A stretch of 64,000 nucleotides of DNA from Demequina salsinemoris (GTDB taxonomy: Bacteria > Actinomycetota > Actinomycetes > Actinomycetales > Demequinaceae): NCBI RefSeq assembly GCF_000974805.1, contig NZ_BBQZ01000002.1, positions 623,510 through 687,509 on the forward strand, read 5' to 3'. The notes beneath the pieces are model-generated. The model saw nothing but the letters and a program-made list of their open reading frames with translations. It was not told where the DNA came from and searched no databases. Numbering within the stretch: position 1 is the first letter of the stretch; every line of letters begins with the position of its first letter. The position numbers and the translations under genes are program-made. Positions 58,032 through 64,000 of the stretch are shown here, in pieces.

Positions 58032-61000
58032 TCATCGGAAGTCCCTGCTGGTGGTCGGGATCGTGAGGCTCAGCGGGGCGAGGTGCTCGGCGACGAGGTT
58101 CGTGGCGCCGTCGGCGCGTTCGATGCGGCCCCGGATCACGAGGGCCGGGGATCGGCGGGCGACGGCCTGGAACCGTCTCCACAGCCCGGCGGAGCAGATG
58201 ACGTTGAGGAACCCGGTCTCGTCCTCGAGGGACAGGAAGGTGACGCCCTTCGCCGTGCCGGGACGCTGACGGTGGGTGACGACCCCCGCGGTCGCGACGC
58301 GTCGATCCGCCTCGTGCACGAGGACGTCGCTCACGCGCAGGACGCCCTGGCGGTCGAGCCCCTCGCGCACGAACACCGTCGGGTACGAGTCGGCGGACAC
58401 CCCGGAGGCCCACACGTCCGCGACCGCCTCCTCGACCGCCGACATCCCCGGGAGCTGGGGCGCGTCGACGCCGGGGACGACGTCGGGCAGCGTCCCCGGC
58501 CCCTCCTTCGCGAGGATCCCGGCGGCCCAGAGCCCCTCTCGCCTGGTCACGCCGAGTGACTCGAGCGCCCCGGCGGTGGCGAGCGCCTCCCACTGGGCCG
58601 TGGTCAGGCCCTTCTCCGGGGCAAGCCCCGCCCGCCCCGACACACCGCCCGGTCGCACCCGCACCCTCCTCGCCATGTCTCCGAGCGACGTGAACGGGGC
58701 CTCCTCGCGCGCTGCGACGATCGCGTCGGCGGCGTCCGCTCCCAGGCCGCGGATCGCGCGCAGCCCCATGCGTACCGCGAGGGTGCGATCGATGCGGGTG
58801 AGCCGCGACATGTCCTCCCGGACCTCTCCCGGAGGGACGAAGGGCACCGCCAGCCTCTCGACCGTCGCAAGCGGCTCGGACCTCGCGACGCACGGACGCA
58901 GCACCGACTGGCCGTGGCGGCGAGCGTCGGCGGCGAGCGACTGAGGCGAGTAGAAGCCCATCGGCTGGGCTGCGAGCAGGCCCGCATAGAAGGCCGCGGG
59001 CTTGTGCACCTTGAGCCAGCTCGACGCGTACACGAGATAGGCGAACGAGTACGAGTGCGACTCGGGGAAGCCGAAGTCGGAGAACGCCTTGAGCTTGTCG
59101 AAGATCTGCTGGGAGACGTCGGCGGTGATGCCGCGTTCATGGGCGCCCACCATGAAGCGGGCACGCAGCGCCTCCATCCGCTCGGGTGAGCGCTTGGAGC
59201 CCATGGCACGGCGCAGCTGGTCGGCGAGCGCGCCGTCGAAGCCGGCGCAGTCCATCGCCATCTGCATGAGCTGCTCCTGGAACAGCGGCACCCCGAGCGT
59301 CTTGCCGAGCGACTTCTCGAGGAGCGGGTGCAGGTAGGTGACCTCCTCCCTGCCGCGCGCGCGGTTGATGTAGGGATGGACGGAGCCTCCCTGAATGGGG
59401 CCGGGACGGATGAGGGCGACCTCGATGACGATGTCGTAGAAGCGGCGCGGCCGGAGCCGCGGCAGGGTCGCCATCTGGGCGCGCGACTCCACCTGGAACA
59501 CCCCGACCGTGTCAGCGGCGCACAGCAGGTCGTAGACGGCCGGGTCCTCCTGGGGCAGCGAGTGGAGCGAGAGGTCCTCGCGCTCGACGTCCTGGACGTA
59601 ACGGAACGCGTACTTGAGCGCGGAGAGCATGCCGAGGCCGAGCAGGTCGAACTTCACGAGCCCCGCGTCCGCGCAGTCGTCCTTGTCCCATTGCAGCACC
59701 GTGCGCCCCGGCATCCGTGCCCATTCGACGGGGCACACGTCGATGACGGGACGGTCGCACAGCACCATGCCGCCGGGATGGATCCCGAGGTGCCGAGGGA
59801 GGCGCAGCATCCGTTCCGCGAGGTCGACGACCTGGCCGGGGATGTGCTCGAGGGGCTGGACTGGCGGGGGCTCCGGCCACATCGCGTCGCGCTGCCGTGC
59901 GGCCCAGGCCTCCTCGGCCTTGCGGTCGGTGCGCAGCGTGGACCAGCGATCGATCGAGGTGGACCACGCGTCCTGCTGGCCTGCGTCGAAGCCGAGCGCT
60001 CGGGCCGCGTCCCGCACGGCCGAGCGCGGTCGGTACTGGATGACGTTGGCGACCATCGCGGCGTTGATGCGACCGAAGCGCCGGAAGACGTACTGGATGA
60101 CCTCCTCGCGCCGGTCCGACTCGATGTCGACGTCGATGTCGGGGGGCCCGTCGCGCTCGGGCGCGAGGAAGCGCTCGAACAGCAGCCCGTGCGTGACGGC
60201 GTCGACCGCGGTGACGCCGAGCGCGTAGCAGACCGCCGAGTTCGCGGCGGACCCCCGCCCCTGACAGAGGATGTCCGTGCGGCGGCAGAAGCTCACGATG
60301 TCGTGGACGATGAGGAAGTAGCCGGGGAAGTCGAGCGCCTCGATCACCGCGAGCTCATGCTCGATCTGCTTCCACGCGCCGGGGATCCGCTCGGCGTCGG
60401 GAGGGCCGTATCTCTCGCGCGCCCCGCGGTAGGTCAGCTCGCGCAGCCAGGACGCCTCGGTGTGCCCCTCGGGGACCGGGTAGGGAGGAAGGTTCGGGGC
60501 CACGAGCTGGAGGTCGAAGGCGCATTCGACCCCGAGCCTCGCGGCTGTGGCGACCGCCTGGGGGTGCCGCCGGTGGCGATGCAGCATCTCCCCCGGAGAC
60601 CGTAAGTGCTGGCCCGCTCCGCCGGGAAGCCAGCCGTCCATGTCGTCGAGCGCCGATCGCGCTCGCACGGCCGCGAGCGCGGAGGCCAGGTCCGCGTCTC
60701 GAGGGGCCGCGTAGTGCGCGTTGGTCGTCGCCACGAGCGGCAGGCCCGAGTCGAAGGCCAGGTCGGCGAGCGCGTCGTTCACCTCCGAGTCGTAGGGCTG
60801 GCCCGTGTCGGTGATCTCGATCGCCACGTTGTCGCGGCCGAACAGCGCCGCGAGCCTGTCGATCTCGACGCGAGCGGCGGCGAAGCCTTCCCTGGTCACT
60901 CCGACTCCCTGCGCGTCGAGGCCGACGCCGGGGACGCCGATGCCCGCGAGCGCGCGGCGGACGGCGCCTTTGCGGCATCCGGTGAGGACGAGCAGGTCGC

Positions 61001-61421
61001 CGCCGCCGTCGGAGGCGAGCTGCTCGAGCGTATAGCGCGCGGTGCCCTTCTCCCCGGTGGCGAGGTGGGCCATGCCGATCGCGTGCGAGAGGCTCGCGTA
61101 GCCGCGCGCACCACGCGCGAGCACGAGCAGGTGGGAGCCTCGCGGGTCGGGCCTGTCGGTGGGCGCGTCGAGCACGGGCGCCCCGCCGGGACCGTCGGGC
61201 ACGGCGAGATGCAGCTCCGATCCGAAGATCGCGGGCAGCCCGATCGCGCGGGCGGCGTTCGCGAAGCGGACCGCGCCGTAGAGGCCGTCGTGGTCGGTGA
61301 TCGCCATCGCCGACAGCCCGAGCCGTCCCGCCTCGGCCGCCATCTCCTCGGGCTGGCTCGCGCCGTCGAGGAAGCTGAAGGCCGAATGCGCGTGCAGCTC
61401 GGCGTACTCGGGGTCAGCCAT
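58032..61421 (-). CDS. dnaE2: error-prone DNA polymerase DnaE2
   Basis: The catalytic subunit of the actinobacterial SOS mutasome. 1129 aa, with the PHP domain at the start (AELHAHSAFSFLDGASQPEE), the C-family polymerase active site PDIDVDIESDRREEVIQYV, the GRGSAANSAVCYALG loop, tandem HhH (GADAADAIV) and a C-terminal OB fold (TAGVVTHRQRPGTAKGVTF, LEDETGFLNVI). The length is normal for DnaE2 and shorter at the C-terminus than the replicative DnaE1. It is the last gene of the imuA'-imuB-dnaE2 unit, 38 bases after imuB. Confidence 0.95.
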   Translation of the reverse strand: MADPEYAELHAHSAFSFLDGASQPEEMAAEAGRLGLSAMAITDHDGLYGAVRFANAARAIGLPAIFGSELHLAVPDGPGGAPVLDAPTDRPDPRGSHLLVLARGARGYASLSHAIGMAHLATGEKGTARYTLEQLASDGGGDLLVLTGCRKGAVRRALAGIGVPGVGLDAQGVGVTREGFAAARVEIDRLAALFGRDNVAIEITDTGQPYDSEVNDALADLAFDSGLPLVATTNAHYAAPRDADLASALAAVRARSALDDMDGWLPGGAGQHLRSPGEMLHRHRRHPQAVATAARLGVECAFDLQLVAPNLPPYPVPEGHTEASWLRELTYRGARERYGPPDAERIPGAWKQIEHELAVIEALDFPGYFLIVHDIVSFCRRTDILCQGRGSAANSAVCYALGVTAVDAVTHGLLFERFLAPERDGPPDIDVDIESDRREEVIQYVFRRFGRINAAMVANVIQYRPRSAVRDAARALGFDAGQQDAWSTSIDRWSTLRTDRKAEEAWAARQRDAMWPEPPPVQPLEHIPGQVVDLAERMLRLPRHLGIHPGGMVLCDRPVIDVCPVEWARMPGRTVLQWDKDDCADAGLVKFDLLGLGMLSALKYAFRYVQDVEREDLSLHSLPQEDPAVYDLLCAADTVGVFQVESRAQMATLPRLRPRRFYDIVIEVALIRPGPIQGGSVHPYINRARGREEVTYLHPLLEKSLGKTLGVPLFQEQLMQMAMDCAGFDGALADQLRRAMGSKRSPERMEALRARFMVGAHERGITADVSQQIFDKLKAFSDFGFPESHSYSFAYLVYASSWLKVHKPAAFYAGLLAAQPMGFYSPQSLAADARRHGQSVLRPCVARSEPLATVERLAVPFVPPGEVREDMSRLTRIDRTLAVRMGLRAIRGLGADAADAIVAAREEAPFTSLGDMARRVRVRPGGVSGRAGLAPEKGLTTAQWEALATAGALESLGVTRREGLWAAGILAKEGPGTLPDVVPGVDAPQLPGMSAVEEAVADVWASGVSADSYPTVFVREGLDRQGVLRVSDVLVHEADRRVATAGVVTHRQRPGTAKGVTFLSLEDETGFLNVICSAGLWRRFQAVARRSPALVIRGRIERADGATNLVAEHLAPLSLTIPTTSRDFR

Positions 61422-61459
61422 GGATCCACCCGATCGCAGAGGTCTCAGTAAGGGAAGGT

Positions 61460-63172
61460 TCAGTCATAGAGCGCCTCGAGCCTCCACGAACCTGAGGCGA
61501 AGGCGACGAGCACCGCCAGCCCGGGCTCGCCGTCCGACGTTCGCAGCGCGAGCTGCATGTACGCCCGACGGTCCGCGTCGGGCGCCCACCAGCGCTCGGC
61601 CACGGGCCAGGGCCCGGCCCACGCCTCGACGGGACGCGCCTTCTCCCACACGATGCCGCCGTCGCCGCCCACGTGGCCGGATGAGGGGTGCCGGTGAGCC
61701 GCCCTGGCTCGTGCGTCGCGCGGGTCCGCGGGCAGCCGCACCCATGTGGGCGGGGCTGTCACCGCGAGCCTGCGATCGATGACGACGGGACTGCCTCCGG
61801 CGTCGAGGACCTGGACGGGCGCGGGGACGGGCAGGACCGTCGCGGGCGCCGGGTCGGGGATCCGTCCTGGCCAGGGATGCTCGACGCGGCGGGGAGGCTC
61901 ACCCTCCTGCCCCCAGGCGAGCGCATGGACCCGGTCCCGAGGAGAGCGCCCGCCCTGCTCTGCCACGGCGAGCACGCCGTCGATGCCGAGCAGTCCCTGA
62001 ATCCTCTCGAGAGCGCGGAGCGCCCTCGCATCGTTCCCGGACGATCCTCCCCACAGGTAGGACTGCTCGTCTCCGAGGGCGACCACGTCCTCCGCGATGA
62101 GCGCCAGGGAGACCAGCGGAGCGGGCTCGGGGCCATCACCCGTCCCGGACAGCCATCCCTCGAGCTGCCAGCGGACCCTGTCCGTCATGTGGGCGGCGAA
62201 GGCCCCCGACCGCGTGGCGACGTCCGTGCGCCACACGCGCTCCAGGGTGTCGCCCTTGACCGTGCGCGCGGCGATGCGCACCTTGCCGCATCGCATCCCG
62301 GCGGCCAGCAGGGCTGCGTCGAGCCGCTGCGCCGCGTCGCGGGCGGCCCAGGCGAGCTGCTCGACCCGCTCGGCGGGGTCCTCGAAGTCCTGCTCGACGG
62401 CGATGTCCTCCTCCGAGCGTCTCAGCACCGGAGGCGCGACGTCCTGGCCGAGCGCCATGCGCTGCGCCCAGGCACCGAACGGCCCGAAGCGCGCCAGCAC
62501 GTCCCCCGCGGGGAGCGCGGCGAGCTGGCCGAGGGTGTGGAGGCCCAGCCTCGACAGCACCCCGACGAGCGCCTCCGCCTCGGCCAGCCGCTCCCTCCCC
62601 ATCGCCGCATAGGCGAGAGAGTCCACGGGCAGCGGGGCGAGGAAGTCCGCCGACTCCCCCGGCGGCACCATGACGGAGGCCCTGGCCGCCATCACCGCGG
62701 CGAGCAGACCGTCGGCGGCCCCCACCTGGGACTCTCCCCCTGACTGAGCGACCGCATCGACGAGCGCCTCCGCGAGCGCCGCCTCGGAGCCATGGAAGCG
62801 CGCGGCACCGTCGGAGGGGATCATCAGCAGTCCTGGGCGTGAGATCTCGACACCCGCGACGACCTGCTCGGCCGCTGCCGCCACAGGCTCGAACTCCCGA
62901 GCGTCCCGCCCCTCATCGTGACCGAGGATCTCGAGCTCGGGGCAGACCCGCTGAGCGGCCCGCTTGCGCATGCCTCGCCGCACCCCTGCGGCCCGTGCCG
63001 CGGCCGAGACCGCGACGAGCCCCTTTCCGTGCAGCACCGCCGCGGGAGCCTCGATCCCCAGCCCTGCCTCCGCCGCCGCGGCGACCACGGGCCAGTCGGG
63101 CACCCACAGCACGGCGCGACGCACCGTCGCCACGGGCCCTGCGGCCCGGGGCGCCCTGGCCTCGGCGCTCAC
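61460..63172 (-). CDS. imuB: Y-family-like mutasome protein ImuB
   Basis: 570 aa. A DinB-related protein that lacks polymerase activity and links the beta clamp to DnaE2. The N-terminal palm starts RRAVLWVPDWPVVAAAAE, where catalytic acidic residues of true Y-family enzymes are not conserved. GVRRGMRKRAAQRVCPEL and the HhH LSRLGLHTLGQLAALPAGD follow. The C-terminal 200 residues are the ImuB-specific part (RVHALAWGQEGEPPRRVEHP, WVRLPADPRDARARAAH). The GTG overlaps the imuA' stop by GTGA. Confidence 0.92.
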   Translation of the reverse strand: MSAEARAPRAAGPVATVRRAVLWVPDWPVVAAAAEAGLGIEAPAAVLHGKGLVAVSAAARAAGVRRGMRKRAAQRVCPELEILGHDEGRDAREFEPVAAAAEQVVAGVEISRPGLLMIPSDGAARFHGSEAALAEALVDAVAQSGGESQVGAADGLLAAVMAARASVMVPPGESADFLAPLPVDSLAYAAMGRERLAEAEALVGVLSRLGLHTLGQLAALPAGDVLARFGPFGAWAQRMALGQDVAPPVLRRSEEDIAVEQDFEDPAERVEQLAWAARDAAQRLDAALLAAGMRCGKVRIAARTVKGDTLERVWRTDVATRSGAFAAHMTDRVRWQLEGWLSGTGDGPEPAPLVSLALIAEDVVALGDEQSYLWGGSSGNDARALRALERIQGLLGIDGVLAVAEQGGRSPRDRVHALAWGQEGEPPRRVEHPWPGRIPDPAPATVLPVPAPVQVLDAGGSPVVIDRRLAVTAPPTWVRLPADPRDARARAAHRHPSSGHVGGDGGIVWEKARPVEAWAGPWPVAERWWAPDADRRAYMQLALRTSDGEPGLAVLVAFASGSWRLEALYD

Positions 63173-63861
63173 GCGACCTCCTCGCGCGCATCGGCGCCAG
63201 CAGCGCCCACGGCCCTCGAGACCGTCATGGCCCGGTCCGCGTCCAGCGCGATCCGCACCCGCCTGGCCGGCCCCAGGCGTCGTCCCGTCACCACGACTGT
63301 CGCCTCGCGTCCCCGCAGGCGCCCATCGCCGGCGCCGAGCCCCGTCCAGCGCACTCTCTCGACGTCGAGAGATATCTCCGCTCCCGCCCAGGGGCCGGCT
63401 GACAGCAGCAGCGCGCCCTGCTCCCGCGCACGCGAGGTCAACCGCCTGCGATCCGACTCCGACAGCGCGAGCCGCTCACCCGCCATCACGACATCGACGC
63501 CCTCGAGGCACAGTGCGACGACTGCCGCGGCCTGAACCCCGGGCTCCGGCACGAGCGCGAGCCTGGACAGCTCGATGCCACGCCTGCGCGCGGCCACGAC
63601 CCCCACCGTCGGCATCCCGACCGCGGCCGCCCATGCGCCGCGCTGGGAGGCCTGACCCGCGAGCGCCAGGAGCAGCGACGTGGAGCCGCCGACGCTCACC
63701 ACCCTGCCGCGAGGAAGCCCCTCCGGCAGCAGCGCGCGCCACGCATCGTCCACCGGCCACGCCCGATCCGAGTCGTCGCGCGCGACGCCGACCCGTGCCT
63801 CGACCTCCTTGAGGGCGGCGCGGGCCGCGGCGAGACGATCCCCACGAGCCTGTTCGAACAT
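63169..63861 (-). CDS. imuA': SOS mutasome accessory protein ImuA'
   Basis: 230 aa. A RecA-like fold protein of the mutasome. GRVVSVGGSTSLLLALAGQA sits where RecA has its P-loop but lacks the GK[ST] residues, so ATP binding is unlikely. The rest (GVVAARRRGIELSRLALVPEPG, VVALCLEGVDVVMAGERL) follows the family. The ATG at 63861 lies inside the SOS box; an upstream GTG (63885) would put the whole box in coding sequence. It is the first gene of the cassette and is expected to be induced by DNA damage. Confidence 0.88.
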   Translation of the reverse strand: MFEQARGDRLAAARAALKEVEARVGVARDDSDRAWPVDDAWRALLPEGLPRGRVVSVGGSTSLLLALAGQASQRGAWAAAVGMPTVGVVAARRRGIELSRLALVPEPGVQAAAVVALCLEGVDVVMAGERLALSESDRRRLTSRAREQGALLLSAGPWAGAEISLDVERVRWTGLGAGDGRLRGREATVVVTGRRLGPARRVRIALDADRAMTVSRAVGAAGADAREEVA

Positions 63862-63869
63862 ACGTTCGA
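63854..63869. promoter_or_regulatory. LexA SOS box
   Basis: TCGAAC-GTAT-GTTCGA, a perfect match to the actinobacterial LexA consensus TCGAAC-N4-GTTCGA. It covers the ImuA' start codon and adjoins a CAGAAT (-10-like, 7 bases before the ATG), so bound LexA would cover the promoter and start. Confidence 0.9.
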
Positions 63870-63958
63870 TTCTGCCATGGGCCACCGACATCCGAGAAGG
63901 CCGGGTGACCCCCTTCACACGACTCGCGCACGAGCCAGGAAGGATGCAAGGCGGATGG

Positions 63959-64000
63959 TCAGCGCGCGCGCAGCTCCCACATCGCCACGGCGGACGCCGC
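63959..64000 (-). CDS. C-terminus of an unidentified gene (partial)
   Basis: The minus strand at the window edge reads ASAVAMWELRAR and a TGA stop. Only about 13 codons are seen, so no function can be given. The reading is consistent with the end of a real gene because about 98 bases of noncoding sequence and the SOS box follow it. Confidence 0.35.
   Translation of the reverse strand, partial: AASAVAMWELRAR

Overview
The window is high-GC DNA (roughly 70 percent by eye) from an actinobacterium, most likely in or near the Micrococcales. Three things point there: an almost intact actinobacterial housekeeping gene order, a complete Pup-ligase system, and a perfect actinobacterial LexA box (TCGAAC-N4-GTTCGA) in front of an imuA'-imuB-dnaE2 cassette. 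Genus cannot be fixed from the sequence. I see no insertion sequence, integrase, prophage, rRNA or CRISPR array.

Layout. 1-6.8 kb, minus strand: a truncated membrane acyltransferase, coaE, rpsA, pfkA and polA. 6.8-13.8 kb: a thioesterase gene, the livHMGF transporter operon, a stand-alone DUF559-type nuclease-fold gene bracketed by an intergenic repeat, and livK facing it. 14-16.7 kb: an ANTAR response regulator, a tRNA-Leu(CAA), mgsA and a secreted beta-helix protein. 16.9-43.5 kb is one long run of minus-strand genes: M50 protease, trmI, arc, dop, pup, pafA, a FKBP lipoprotein, hisF, a heterodimeric ABC exporter, hisI, trpE, three small membrane proteins, trpC, trpB, trpA, lgt, gltB, gltD, pyk. 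Many neighbours overlap by 4-8 bases. 43.5-52.1 kb: short divergent and convergent units (RecB-like nuclease, chemoreceptor, HAD phosphatase, PAC2, uppP, aldo/keto reductase, M20 peptidase, tRNA-Leu(GAG)). 52.4-55.5 kb: an unrecognised protein followed by a membrane pyrophosphatase of the K+-dependent type. 55.5-64 kb: small membrane protein, ogt, ada-alkA and the SOS mutagenesis cassette.

From memory, the order coaE-rpsA-polA-response regulator-pyk-lgt-trpABC-trpE-hisI-hisF mirrors Mycobacterium tuberculosis Rv1603-Rv1631. The block pafA-pup-dop-mpa-trmI-nuclease-PAC2-uppP-M20 mirrors the Rv2097c-Rv2141c region. In this window the two blocks are joined through the FKBP and hisF genes, and the proteasome genes prcBA, usually beside pup, are absent.

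The most notable observations are these: a Pup system without local proteasome genes, whose Pup already ends in Glu; a K+-dependent, Na+-PPase-like pyrophosphatase next to an unknown gene; a Leu-anticodon tRNA with a short (class I) variable loop; a GCATCGTCC repeat confined to a few intergenic spaces; and a large set of genes whose -10 box lies 6-7 bases before the start codon, implying leaderless mRNAs. Starts were chosen from ribosome-binding sites, 4-base overlaps or such -10 boxes, and several differ from the longest possible reading frame.
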